The notes below the pieces were generated by a model. The model had not been told where the DNA came from. It worked only from the letters and a program-made list of their open reading frames with translations, and searched no databases. Below are positions 35,036-43,375 of a DNA stretch of 64,000 nucleotides, in pieces. The stretch's first letter is position 1. Every line of letters begins with the position of its first letter. The DNA comes from Pseudarthrobacter sp. NamE2. Lineage in GTDB: Bacteria; Actinomycetota; Actinomycetes; Actinomycetales; Micrococcaceae. Made by a program: the position numbers and the translations under genes. The stretch covers positions 1 to 64,000 of the forward strand of contig NZ_VAHN01000011.1 in the NCBI RefSeq assembly GCF_005796205.1. The letters are read 5' to 3'.

Positions 35036-36340
35036 GTGTTTGAAGCCCCCAGCATCCTGTTTGCCGCCGCCGGCGTGGCGGTGTTCATCGCGGCCGTATT
35101 GCCGAAACTGCTGCGCGACATGCCTTTTTCCATGCCAATGGTGTTCCTGGGAGCCGGGATGGCGGCCTTCGCCCTGATCCCGACGCTTCCTGACCCGGAT
35201 CCGCTGGCACACAGCGACTTCGTGACCCACTTTTCGGAGATATGCGTCATTATCTCGCTGATGGGTGCCGGGCTGGCTTTGGACCGGCCGCCGGGACGAA
35301 GAAGCTGGTCCACCACGTGGCGGCTCCTTGGAATCGCCATGCCGCTGTGCATCATCAGCCTGACGCTGCTGGGCCTGTGGTTCCTGGGGCTGGGCCTTGG
35401 CGCTGCGCTGCTCATTGCCTCCAGCCTTGCACCCACTGACCCGGTGCTGGCTTCCGAAGTGCAAGTTGGGGAGCCTGCCGATGAGGAGGAGGGCGCCGAA
35501 AAAGAAGACGAGGTGCGGTTCGGCCTCACCTCGGAAGCGGGGCTCAATGACGGACTGGCGTTCCCGTTCGTCTATCTGGCGATAGCGATCAGTATCGTGG
35601 GAGCCTCCCCGGCCGCCTGGTTCCCCGAATGGTTTGCCGTGGACGTGCTGTGGCGGCTGGCAGTCGGCCTCCTGCTGGGATTCCTCACCGGAAAGCTGCT
35701 GGCGCGGCTCTTCTTCTCGGCCCGAAAGGAAAGCCTAAGGCTGTCCAACCACTCGGAAGGCTTCGTGGCGCTGGCCGCGACATTCCTGGCCTATGGGCTG
35801 ACGGAGATGGTGGAGGGCTATGGGTTCATCGCAGTGTTCGTCTGCGCTGTGACCATCCGCGCGGCGGAACGCACACACGGCTACCATCGCATCCTGCACT
35901 CCTATGTGGAGCAGCTGGAACGGCTCCTGACGGTGGTGATCCTGGTCCTGCTCGGCGGAGCCATTGCCCGCGGGCTCCTGGCGGAAGTCGGGATCGCAGA
36001 GGTGCTGGTGGCGCTGGCATTCCTGCTGCTGGTCCGGCCGCTGGCGGGATGGCTGGGGTTGCTGCGCGGGAAGACGGGCCCCCGGGAACGCATCGCCCTC
36101 TCGTTCTTCGGCATCCGCGGGATCGGCTCGCTCTACTACCTCTCCTACGCGCTGGGCAAGGGAGAGTTCGGGGACCAGGCGGAGTGGCTGTGGGGGTTTG
36201 TGGGCCTGGTGGTGGCACTGTCCATTGTGATCCACGGCGCCACCACGTCACCGCTGATGAACCGGCTGGACCGGCTCCGCGAGCAGAAGGCCCGGGCTGT
36301 GTCCGGGGACGAGGGCCTCGCCCCGAACACTCCCGTCTAG
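35036..36340 (+). CDS. Cation:proton antiporter (CPA1/NhaP-like)
   Basis: The GTG at 35036 follows GGAG and gives 434 residues; the frame is open upstream but overlaps the hutG promoter region. About 12 membrane helices are predicted. Motifs of CPA antiporters are SSLAPTDPVLASEVQ (with the ion-binding Thr-Asp-Pro) and LTSEAGLNDGLAFPFVYLA (Asn-Asp). An acidic loop (DEEEGAEKEDEVRF) lies between them. It exchanges Na+ or K+ for protons for pH and salt homeostasis. Confidence 0.88.
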   Translation: MFEAPSILFAAAGVAVFIAAVLPKLLRDMPFSMPMVFLGAGMAAFALIPTLPDPDPLAHSDFVTHFSEICVIISLMGAGLALDRPPGRRSWSTTWRLLGIAMPLCIISLTLLGLWFLGLGLGAALLIASSLAPTDPVLASEVQVGEPADEEEGAEKEDEVRFGLTSEAGLNDGLAFPFVYLAIAISIVGASPAAWFPEWFAVDVLWRLAVGLLLGFLTGKLLARLFFSARKESLRLSNHSEGFVALAATFLAYGLTEMVEGYGFIAVFVCAVTIRAAERTHGYHRILHSYVEQLERLLTVVILVLLGGAIARGLLAEVGIAEVLVALAFLLLVRPLAGWLGLLRGKTGPRERIALSFFGIRGIGSLYYLSYALGKGEFGDQAEWLWGFVGLVVALSIVIHGATTSPLMNRLDRLREQKARAVSGDEGLAPNTPV

Positions 36341-36342
36341 GG

Positions 36343-37785
36343 CTACATGCCCAGTGCAGCCTCGATGGGTCCGACTGCGAAGAACAGCAGGAATGCCCCC
36401 GCCACCGCCCACATCAGCGGGTGGATTTCCTTGACCCGGCCCTGGAACGTGCGGATCAGGACGAACGAGATGAAGCCGGCGCCCAGTCCGTTCGCGATCG
36501 AGTAGGTGAAGGGCATCAGGGTGAAGGTCAGGAACGCGGGAATGGCGATGCCCCAGTCCTGCCAGTCGATCTTGCCCACCTGCGAGACCATCATGAAGCC
36601 CACCACCACCAGTGCCGGGGCAACGGCTTCGAACGGGACGAGGTTGATGAGCGGCGTGAAGAACATGGCCACCAGGAACAGCAGGCCGGTGACGATCGAG
36701 GCCACGCCGGTGCGGGCGCCCTCGCCGATGCCGGCGCCGGCTTCGACGTAGATTTGGTTGGAGGACACGGAGGCGCCGCCGCCGGCGATCGCGCCCAGCG
36801 CGTCCACCTGGAGGACGCGGTCGACGTCGGGAATGTTGCCGTGTTCGTCCACCGTGCCCGCCTCATTCGCCAGGCCCACCATGGTGCCCATAGCGTCGAA
36901 GAAGATGCTGAGCAGGATCACGAAGGCCAGCAGGGTGGCGGCCACGAAGCCCAGGTGCTCGAACGCGCCGAACGGGTTCGCCTTGCCGAGCAGGGACAGG
37001 TCGGGGGCAGCCCATCCGGAGAACGCCGGTGCCACCAGGGACCAGCCCTGCGGGTTGAACGGCTTGCCTTCCTGCACGCTGGGTCCGATGTGCAGGGTCA
37101 ACTCCAGGAGCACGGCGATGACGGTGGAAGTAATGATGCCGATCAGGATGGCGCCCTTGACCTTGCGGACCACCAGCGCGATGGTGAGCACCAGGCCAAA
37201 GACGAACACGGCCGTCGGCCAGCCCAGGAGCTTGCCCTCAAAACCCAGTCCCACCGGGACGGTAGTGCCGGCGACGTCAGGAATGCGGCGGACAAAGCCT
37301 GCGTTGACCAGGCCGATCAGCGCGATGAACAGGCCGATGCCCACCACGATCGCGGTCTTGAGCCCGTCCGGAACGGCTTTGAAGACAGCGGTGCGGAAAC
37401 CAGTGAGGACCAGGATCAGCATGGTGACGCCGGAGAGGACCACCAGGCCCATCATGTCCGGCCAGGTGAGGCCGGGGTTCGTGGCAACAGTGACGGCAAC
37501 GAAGGCGTTGACGCCCAGGCCGGTGGCCAGCGCGAACGGGTGCTTGGCCCAGGCCCCCATCAGGATGGTCAGGATCCCCGCGACGAACGCGGTCACAGCC
37601 GCAACAGCGGTGAATCCCAGCGAGTTGCCGCTGGAATCGGGCCCGGAGAGGATCAGCGGGTTCAACACCACGATGTAGCTCATGGCGAAGAACGTGGCGA
37701 AGCCGCCACGGACTTCGCGCGACCAGTTGGAACCGCGCTCGGTGACCTTGAAATACCGGTCGAGGGCAGAGCCTTGCTTAAGCAT
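36343..37785 (-). CDS. NCS2 family purine permease (AzgA-like)
   Basis: The ATG at 37785 with GGAGG five to six nt upstream gives 480 residues; the frame is open much further but that part overlaps the CopC gene. The N-terminus (LDRYFKVTERGSNWSREVRGG) and the block GFATFFAMSYIVVLNPLILS are typical of AzgA/PbuG hypoxanthine/guanine/adenine permeases. Later motifs are VSSNQIYVEAGAGIGEGARTG and IFFDAMGTMVGLANEAG. It has about 12-14 membrane segments. It imports purine bases by proton symport. Confidence 0.9.
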   Translation of the reverse strand: MLKQGSALDRYFKVTERGSNWSREVRGGFATFFAMSYIVVLNPLILSGPDSSGNSLGFTAVAAVTAFVAGILTILMGAWAKHPFALATGLGVNAFVAVTVATNPGLTWPDMMGLVVLSGVTMLILVLTGFRTAVFKAVPDGLKTAIVVGIGLFIALIGLVNAGFVRRIPDVAGTTVPVGLGFEGKLLGWPTAVFVFGLVLTIALVVRKVKGAILIGIITSTVIAVLLELTLHIGPSVQEGKPFNPQGWSLVAPAFSGWAAPDLSLLGKANPFGAFEHLGFVAATLLAFVILLSIFFDAMGTMVGLANEAGTVDEHGNIPDVDRVLQVDALGAIAGGGASVSSNQIYVEAGAGIGEGARTGVASIVTGLLFLVAMFFTPLINLVPFEAVAPALVVVGFMMVSQVGKIDWQDWGIAIPAFLTFTLMPFTYSIANGLGAGFISFVLIRTFQGRVKEIHPLMWAVAGAFLLFFAVGPIEAALGM

Positions 37786-37894
37786 GAGTCCTCCGGGGGA
37801 GTTTGGGGATAACTGCATCCTATGGGCGCTGCGGCGGGACGGCCGGCAAATTCCCCTAGTCTGTAAGGAAGCCAACACAAGGAGCAGTCCCCGC

Positions 37895-38509
37895 ATGCGC
37901 CCCATCCGCCGCCACCTGCTGAGCCTCCTGCTCGGTTCCTTCTTTCTTGCCGCCGCCCTGGGCTTTGCAGGTCCCGCCGCCGCCCATGACGCTGCCGAAT
38001 CCAGCAACCCGGCACAGGGAGCCTCCCTGCCTGCCCCGCCGGAACAGGTGTCGGTGACCTTCAACAACAACCCGCTTGGCATCGGCGCCTCCATCTCCAT
38101 CAAGGACGCAGCAGGCACGGAATGGGCGGACGGCCCGGTGCAGATCGTGGACAACGTGGCGTCGCAGAAACTACGGGCTGGAGGGCTTGCGGGCGAGTAC
38201 ACGGTGTCCTGGCGCGTGGTCAGCTCGGACTCGCACCCCATCGAAGGCAGCTTCGGCTTCACCGCGGCCGGCGCGGCAGGGGGGACGCCCCAGGCAACAG
38301 GCACGACGGCGCCCGCTGCAGTTCCGGGCATGGGCACAGCTGAGCCCGGGGTAACCGCCGAACCGTCCGTGCCGGCAGACTCCGGCGAGCCGTTCCAGTG
38401 GAGCATTGTGGTCTTCGCCGCGGCGGCCCTGGGCCTGCTCGCGGCCCTGGCCGTGATTGCCAGGCGCCGGCTCTCCGTAGGGGGCGAAGAACAGGCCAGC
38501 GGGGAGTAG
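37895..38509 (+). CDS. CopC-domain copper-binding exported protein
   Basis: The ATG at 37895 follows ACAAGGAGCAG and gives 204 residues. A signal peptide (about 1-30) ends in AAAHDAAES, so the mature protein begins with His, the N-terminal copper ligand of CopC. A second His is in SDSHPIEGSFGF, and SVTFNNNP matches the CopC family start. A low-complexity Pro/Ala/Thr linker is followed by one C-terminal membrane helix and a basic tail, the layout of CopC/YcnI-region proteins in Gram-positives. It probably holds copper at the outer face of the membrane. No CopD partner is adjacent. Confidence 0.87.
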   Translation: MRPIRRHLLSLLLGSFFLAAALGFAGPAAAHDAAESSNPAQGASLPAPPEQVSVTFNNNPLGIGASISIKDAAGTEWADGPVQIVDNVASQKLRAGGLAGEYTVSWRVVSSDSHPIEGSFGFTAAGAAGGTPQATGTTAPAAVPGMGTAEPGVTAEPSVPADSGEPFQWSIVVFAAAALGLLAALAVIARRRLSVGGEEQASGE

Positions 38510-38521
38510 CCGGACGGCAAG

Positions 38522-39160
38522 CTAGCAGGTCAGCATCGCAAAGCTTCCCGTTGCGGGAGCTGGCACCGTGTCCGGATGGACCTTGGCCGAGATGGCCTGG
38601 CCCACTGTTTTGGCCTGGCGCAGTACCTCCTTGGGAGAGGGGGTAATGAGTTCGCCAACGCCCACCAGGTAAATACCGATGGCCCGCATGGCTGCCGCCA
38701 GGTTCCGTCCCACGGCGATGCCGAAGTCGTTGATCATCCGCCGGAGCTGGCTGTGGGCGCACCGGGTCAGGACAATATGGTCCGCCACCAGGATGCCGGT
38801 GGGAGTGTGGACCTCCCACTGCGGCTGGGCGGCCTCGGGCGGGGACTGAGCCACCATGGTCAGCTGCACCGCGCGGGTGGTGTTGCGCACATCCACCTGG
38901 TGGCTGGCCGCGTAGTTGCGCAGGTGCCGGAGGATTTCATTCCGTTCCCGCAGGGTACCGGAGTCGGCCGCATCACAGCGCTGCAGGGACGTGGTGTTCG
39001 CCGGTTGGGCCGCACCCAGGATGTCCAGTCCGTCCACCACGATGGAATCAATTCCGCGCCGCCGCAACTCTGCGGCAACGGCCAGGCCGGAGAGGCCTGT
39101 CCCTATGATCACGGTGGTGGTCTGTTCGGTCCCGGCATTTCCAGGCATGCTTGACACCAC
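38522..39160 (-). CDS. Short FAD/NAD(P)-binding flavoprotein (monooxygenase-like, reduced)
   Basis: GGAGGG lies 6 nt before a GTG at 39160, giving 212 residues; an internal ATG at 39148 is an alternative. The N-terminus has a dinucleotide-binding motif (VIIGTGLSGLAVAAEL). The rest loosely resembles the ends of flavin-dependent monooxygenases (RERNEILRHLRNYA; later GIYLVGVGELITPS), but the whole is under half the usual 450-500 residues. The central substrate-binding part is missing. The frame is clean, so it may be a real compact protein or an old internal deletion. The substrate is unknown. Confidence 0.65.
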   Translation of the reverse strand: MVSSMPGNAGTEQTTTVIIGTGLSGLAVAAELRRRGIDSIVVDGLDILGAAQPANTTSLQRCDAADSGTLRERNEILRHLRNYAASHQVDVRNTTRAVQLTMVAQSPPEAAQPQWEVHTPTGILVADHIVLTRCAHSQLRRMINDFGIAVGRNLAAAMRAIGIYLVGVGELITPSPKEVLRQAKTVGQAISAKVHPDTVPAPATGSFAMLTC

Positions 39161-39242
39161 AGTTTCCCTCCTTCGAAGTTTCGGCAGGTGCCGGCATCCT
39201 CGCCGGCGCGCGTCCCGTGTTCCCCAAAGTCCGGCCGCAGCA

Positions 39243-39264
39243 CGTTGGCAGGCAGCTGCCAACG
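39243..39264. repeat. Perfect inverted repeat CGTTGGCAG-N4-CTGCCAACG
   Basis: Two 9-bp arms are separated by GCAG. It has no T-tract and lies far from any stop codon, so a protein-binding operator is more likely than a terminator. Confidence 0.55.
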
Positions 39265-39380
39265 GAAGTTGAAGCTGGCGTCCCCGACCAACAATGTCTG
39301 GAAGACTACAGAACATTTCCAGCCATGGGTAGCCCAAATCACCAACATTTTTCTGCCGGTGAACGCGCTTTCCGACGGCC

Positions 39381-39444
39381 TGTGGAAAGACCCCCGCGGG
39401 GCCGTGGAAACGGTGTGGAAAGGCTGTGGATAACGTGTGGATCA
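39381..39444 (+). other. Cluster of DnaA-box-like 9-mers
   Basis: TGTGGAAAG (39381-39389), TGTGGAAAG (39414-39422), TGTGGATAA (39425-39433) and TGTGGATCA (39436-39444) lie in the same orientation. The third is a perfect consensus DnaA box (TTATCCACA on the other strand); the others differ at one or two positions. dnaA and dnaN are not in the window. Confidence 0.45.
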
Positions 39445-39610
39445 CGGCGGCGTTACGCGCTTGCTAAGCAGGACGCGACGGAGAATAGTGAGAAGCGGAA
39501 GCGGGCGTATCACAGGTGCCTTGCGGCTGTTGGCGAGGTGCACGGGGAACGTCCCGCTTCTGGCAGAATAGCCGCAACATCTGGCAGGCACAGCGCAAGG
39601 AGGCGGCCCC

Positions 39611-40651
39611 ATGGGCGCACAAGAGTTGCATCCGGACCCGGCCCGGGACGGTGGTGGAACCTCTGCCGCACCCGAAGGGATCGTGGTGGGCGTCGACGGC
39701 TCCGACCATGGCCAGTGCGCGCTGGTGTGGGCAGCCCGTGAAGCACAGCGCCGCCGTCGTCCCCTGCATGTTGTCACTGCTTACTCGGTGCCGATTTTCG
39801 CTGCCTCCGGTTTGGACGGTGGCTACGCCACCGTCGACGACTCCGTCATCCGCGAGGGCGCCGAGGCGATCGTCAGGCAGGCGCTCCAGAAGGTGTCCGC
39901 CTACGACATCGAAGTGACTTCTTCCGTCGAGAACGGCGATGCCTCGGGCGTGCTGCTGGACATGTCGCATACCGCGGAGCTGCTGGTGTTCGGCACCCGA
40001 GGACGCGGCGGCTTCGTGGGCCGGCTCCTGGGCTCCGTGAGCAGCGCCCTGCCCGCACACGCCAAATGCCCCACGGTAACCGTGCCGCTCGTCTGCTCGG
40101 ACCGGCTGGGGGAGACCACGGAGGACCGGCGCATCAAGGCCGAACAGGCAAAGGCCGGGCACCAGCGCGTCGAAAACGTGGTGGTGGCGGGCGTGGACGG
40201 ATCCGAACAGGCCCGGGTCGCCGTCCTGGAAGCAGCCGAGCAGGCCGAACGCCTCGGCGCCACGCTCCGGGTGGTGTGCGCCGTGCCCCAGTACAGCGGT
40301 TCGCTGGCCTGGGTTCCCGCGCCAATGGACCGGAAGGCGCTTTTCGCAGACATCCAGGTGACCCTTGATGCAGGAATGGCCTGGCTCCGCAGCCACTATC
40401 CCGGTCTTCCCACGGAGTCCCAGTTGCTCGACGGCTCGCCCGTGGATGTCCTGGTGGAAGCCAGCCGGCACGTGGAGCTTGTGGTCGTGGGTACGCGCGG
40501 CCGGGGCGGCTTCACGGGAATGCTCCTGGGATCAACCTCGGATGGCGTGCTGCACCATGCCAAAGGTCCCGTCATGGTGGTCCCGGACCGGGATGACCCA
40601 CGCCTGGCGGACCGGTCCCGTTTCGGGCCCATGCTCGACGACGCCGCCTGA
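39611..40651 (+). CDS. Universal stress protein, tandem UspA domains
   Basis: The ATG follows GCAAGGAGGCGG, and the product has 346 residues with two Usp domains (about 20-160 and 190-330). Each has the ATP-binding loop: FGTRGRGGFVGRLLGSVSSALP in the first and VGTRGRGGFTGMLLGSTSDGVL in the second (G-x2-G-x9-G-S/T). Each starts with VVGVDGS or VAGVDGS. Tandem Usp proteins are common in actinobacterial hypoxia and stress regulons. Upstream lies the unusual 450-bp region with DnaA-box-like sites. Confidence 0.93.
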   Translation: MGAQELHPDPARDGGGTSAAPEGIVVGVDGSDHGQCALVWAAREAQRRRRPLHVVTAYSVPIFAASGLDGGYATVDDSVIREGAEAIVRQALQKVSAYDIEVTSSVENGDASGVLLDMSHTAELLVFGTRGRGGFVGRLLGSVSSALPAHAKCPTVTVPLVCSDRLGETTEDRRIKAEQAKAGHQRVENVVVAGVDGSEQARVAVLEAAEQAERLGATLRVVCAVPQYSGSLAWVPAPMDRKALFADIQVTLDAGMAWLRSHYPGLPTESQLLDGSPVDVLVEASRHVELVVVGTRGRGGFTGMLLGSTSDGVLHHAKGPVMVVPDRDDPRLADRSRFGPMLDDAA

Positions 40652-40669
40652 CGGCCACGCTGGCCGCTG

Positions 40670-41155
40670 CCGGCGCTTGGAAAAACCGGAGGACATCTTC
40701 TTCGTGGACTTCGGCGAGGCCGCCCGTGCGGTTTCCGGGCAGGAGGGCGACGGCGGAACCGGGGACATACGCAGGCTGGTGGCGGAGCGCAGGGCTTCCT
40801 ACGAATGGGAACTGGGGCGCCGGCGCATCCCGCGGGTGCTGCTCTCTGACGGCACCGAGCCCGAGGCGCTGCACGCTGCCGGCGCAGCGGGGTGCCGGGG
40901 GCACTGGCGGGCAGCCCCGCGTCCGCAGGATCCGTCACCGCCCCCGCCCGGGTGATCCTCGATCCGGTGGGTGCGCGCCTCGAGCCCGGCGAGATCCTGG
41001 TGGCCCTCGAGTACGGCATCCCGGCCGTGGTTGGAGTGCCGGACGCGACGGCCAGGATCAGCACGGGGCAGAGAATAACGGTCGACGGCGGCTCGGGCAC
41101 CGTAGTGCCGGCACGGCCCGAAGGGGACGGCTGGGCGGCGGCGGAATTACCCTGA
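40670..41155 (+). pseudogene. Decayed C-terminus of a PEP-utilising enzyme (PPDK/rifampicin phosphotransferase type)
   Basis: In one frame (about 40670-40890) the DNA encodes EDIFFVDFGEAARAV and LVAERRASYEWELGRR, then PRVLLSDGTEPEAL. After a frameshift near 40890 another frame encodes ASAGSVTAPARVILDP, LEPGEILVA and EYGIPAVVGVPDATARI, ending at 41155. In intact relatives a segment of about 40 residues containing the phosphorylated His (T-x-G-G-x-x-S-H-x-A) lies between GEILVA and the EYGIPAVVGV block; here the two are joined directly. So the remnant lacks its N-terminal domains, has a frameshift and has lost the catalytic His. It follows the USP gene by 20 bp. Confidence 0.75.
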
Positions 41156-41195
41156 GGAGGGGATTCGGGCACGTGTCCTGCCGCCGCCGCAGGCG

Positions 41196-41201
41196 TAATC
41201 T
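41196..41201 (+). promoter_or_regulatory. Putative -10 box of a leaderless transcript
   Basis: TAATCT ends 6 nt before the ATG at 41208, and no Shine-Dalgarno sequence is present. Confidence 0.35.
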
Positions 41202-41207
41202 TGAGCT

Positions 41208-42386
41208 ATGGGCTCATGGGTGCGCTGGATTCCAGCCGTCGCCGCTCCTGCAATAATCGCCGCCGGTGTCCTGGCGGGGACCATCCCGGCACGTGCCGGC
41301 AACCCCCTGCCCGAAAAAACACCCGCAGAAGTCCTGGCCGCGGTCCAGGAGCACAAGGCCCACACGTTCTCAGGCACTATCGAGCAGTCCTCGGACGTGG
41401 GGCTGCCGGAACTGCCGGCCGGACCGTCTTCCGGGCCGGCTTCAGCCGGCGGAGCAGCCTCGATGATCGAACTCCTCACGGGGGAGCGCACTGCACGCGT
41501 GTACATGGACGGCAAAACCAAGGTCCGACTCCAACTGGTGGACCGTCTGGCTGAGCGTGACCTCGTCCGCCGGGACCGGGACGTCTGGTTCTACTCCTCC
41601 AAGGACAACTCCACGGCACACGTGACCTTGCCCGCCACGCCGGAGGACCTGCCCCTGCCTGTCCACCCGGACCAGCCGGCCCCTGGCACCCCGCCTGCTG
41701 ACCGCCCGGAACCGGGTGCCGCCGAGTTGCCCACGCCCGGGGACATCGCGGAGAACCTCCTCGCCAAAGTTGACCCCACCACGGCCGTCACGGTGGGCGA
41801 AGACGTGGAAGTGGCAGGCCGCACCGCCTACAACCTGCTGCTTGAGCCGCGCACGGAAGCAACCCTGGTGGGCCAGGTTGCCATCGCCGTAGACGGCGAA
41901 ACCGGGATGCCACTGTCCGTCGAGGTGACCCCACGGGGTGCAGCCGCGCCTTCCTACACCGCCGGGTTCACCAGCCTGTCCCTTGACGTGCCGGACGATT
42001 CGCTCTTTACCTTCGTGCCGCCGCCGGGCAGCACGGTGAAGGAACTGCAGGCAGCGGATTCCCCCCGCTGGCCGCTCAGCTTCCGGGCCCCGGGCATGAT
42101 CATCACACCCGAGCAACTGACCGCCATCCGCACACACCCCGCCCGCCCGTCTGTTACCGGCAAGGGGTGGGAAGCCGTGGTGGAAATCCCTGCCGCGGCA
42201 GCGGGCGGAACGCTGGCTGAATCCCTGATGAGGGATCCGCTGCTCGCCCATGCCGCCGTCGTCGTTCCCGGCGGGCGGCTGCTGTCCACGACGCTCCTCA
42301 ATGTCCTGATCGCCGACGACGGCCGCATCTTTGCCGGCATGGTGCCGCCGGACCAGCTGCAGGCTGCCGCCTCGGCGGCTCCGTGA
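41208..42386 (+). CDS. LolA-like/DUF2092-type exported protein
   Basis: This 392-residue protein has an N-terminal hydrophobic signal ending ARAGNP (about residue 31). The rest resembles actinobacterial LolA-like proteins that read out outer-face lipoprotein or sigma-regulatory functions. It has an N-terminal KTPAEVLAAVQEHKAHTFSGTIEQSSDVGLP type block, a Pro-rich linker, and a C-terminal TAGFTSLSLDVPDDSLFTFVPPPG block. It is followed by an ABC-2 exporter ATPase whose GTG overlaps its stop (GTGA), so they probably act together. The cargo is unknown. Confidence 0.75.
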   Translation: MGSWVRWIPAVAAPAIIAAGVLAGTIPARAGNPLPEKTPAEVLAAVQEHKAHTFSGTIEQSSDVGLPELPAGPSSGPASAGGAASMIELLTGERTARVYMDGKTKVRLQLVDRLAERDLVRRDRDVWFYSSKDNSTAHVTLPATPEDLPLPVHPDQPAPGTPPADRPEPGAAELPTPGDIAENLLAKVDPTTAVTVGEDVEVAGRTAYNLLLEPRTEATLVGQVAIAVDGETGMPLSVEVTPRGAAAPSYTAGFTSLSLDVPDDSLFTFVPPPGSTVKELQAADSPRWPLSFRAPGMIITPEQLTAIRTHPARPSVTGKGWEAVVEIPAAAAGGTLAESLMRDPLLAHAAVVVPGGRLLSTTLLNVLIADDGRIFAGMVPPDQLQAAASAAP

Positions 42387-43375
42387 GCCCGGCAGGCGGT
42401 ACGGGCTCCGGTACGCCCGGGCTGACCATCGAGACGCAGGGCCTGACCAAACGCTTCGGCCACCAGGTTGCCGTGGACGGGGTGGATCTCGCCGTGCCAC
42501 CGGGTTCCGTGTTCGGTTTCCTCGGCCCCAATGGTTCCGGCAAGACCACCACCATCCGCATGCTGCTGGGGCTTGCCGCGGCGTCGGCCGGGACCGTCAG
42601 CCTGCTGGGCATGGAGATGCCGGCGCGGTTCCGCGACGTGCTGCCACGGGTGGGAGCGCTGGTGGAGGGGCCGGCGTTCTACCCTTTCCTGTCAGGAGCC
42701 GGGAACCTCCACCGGCTGGATGCCGCAGGCCCCCGCACCGTGCCTGCCACCCGCAGGGCAAGGGTCAACCTGGCCCTGGAACGGGTGGGGCTTTCACACG
42801 CTGCCGGCAAGAAGGTCCATGCCTATTCGCTGGGAATGAAGCAGCGGCTGGGCATAGCCAACGCGCTGCTTTCGCACCGCGACCTGCTCGTCCTGGACGA
42901 GCCCACCAACGGGCTTGACCCCCAGGGCACCCGCGAAGTCCGCAACCTGGTCCGTTCCCTGGCACGTGACGGCGCAACCGTCTTTGTGTCCAGCCACCTG
43001 CTGGCCGAGGTGGAACAGATGTGCACGCACGCTGCCGTGATGAGCGCCGGCAGGCTGGTGGCGCAGGGACCGCTGGCCGACCTGCGCCGCGCCGGGCACG
43101 TCCGGATCCGGCTGGTGACGCCCGACGGCGGAAACGCGCGCACCGTCCTCACCCGGCTGGGCCTGGTGCCGGAGGGCGGGGGAGTTGAGCCCGACGGTGA
43201 CGTCCTCCTCGCCGGGCTCGGTGCACCGTCCGCGGACGGCGGCCACCTCCCCGAGGACATCGTGGGACACCTGGTGGGTGCCGGCATCCGGGTCCGGGGG
43301 TTCACGATGGAACGCGAAAGCCTGGAGGACCGCTTTGTCGCGTTGACGGGGGAGGGGTTTGACGTTGCCCAGTAG
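42383..43375 (+). CDS. ABC transporter ATP-binding protein (ABC-2 exporter)
   Basis: The 330-residue product has Walker A GPNGSGKTT, the signature YSLGMKQRLGIANALL, Walker B DLLVLDEPTNGLDPQG and the switch His in VFVSSHLLAEVEQM. A roughly 100-residue C-terminal domain follows, as in CcmA/DrrA-like exporters. The GTG start overlaps the LolA-like gene, and the 3' end overlaps the permease. Cargo is unknown; drug, lipid or bacteriocin export are the usual options. Confidence 0.9.
   Translation: MSPAGGTGSGTPGLTIETQGLTKRFGHQVAVDGVDLAVPPGSVFGFLGPNGSGKTTTIRMLLGLAAASAGTVSLLGMEMPARFRDVLPRVGALVEGPAFYPFLSGAGNLHRLDAAGPRTVPATRRARVNLALERVGLSHAAGKKVHAYSLGMKQRLGIANALLSHRDLLVLDEPTNGLDPQGTREVRNLVRSLARDGATVFVSSHLLAEVEQMCTHAAVMSAGRLVAQGPLADLRRAGHVRIRLVTPDGGNARTVLTRLGLVPEGGGVEPDGDVLLAGLGAPSADGGHLPEDIVGHLVGAGIRVRGFTMERESLEDRFVALTGEGFDVAQ

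Larger units (their letters stand above)
39161..39610. other. Gene-free 450-bp region with inverted repeat and DnaA-box cluster
   Basis: I find no CDS supported by ribosome binding site or protein family here. It contains a 9-bp perfect inverted repeat at 39243-39264 and four DnaA-box-like 9-mers between 39381 and 39444, then a promoter/leader for the USP gene at 39611. Confidence 0.6.

Noticed and set aside
35629..37812. 727-residue + strand frame running through the antiporter and purine permease genes
   Set aside because: Shadow frame across two real genes of opposite direction; no protein family is recognisable.
37786..38520. Upstream extension of the purine permease frame
   Set aside because: It is antisense to the CopC gene; the ATG at 37785 has a GGAGG ribosome binding site and starts the conserved permease N-terminus.
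39381..39444. DnaA boxes as a replication origin
   Set aside because: No dnaA, dnaN, recF, rpmH or gyr genes nearby and no AT-rich unwinding region; kept only as a possible titration or control site.
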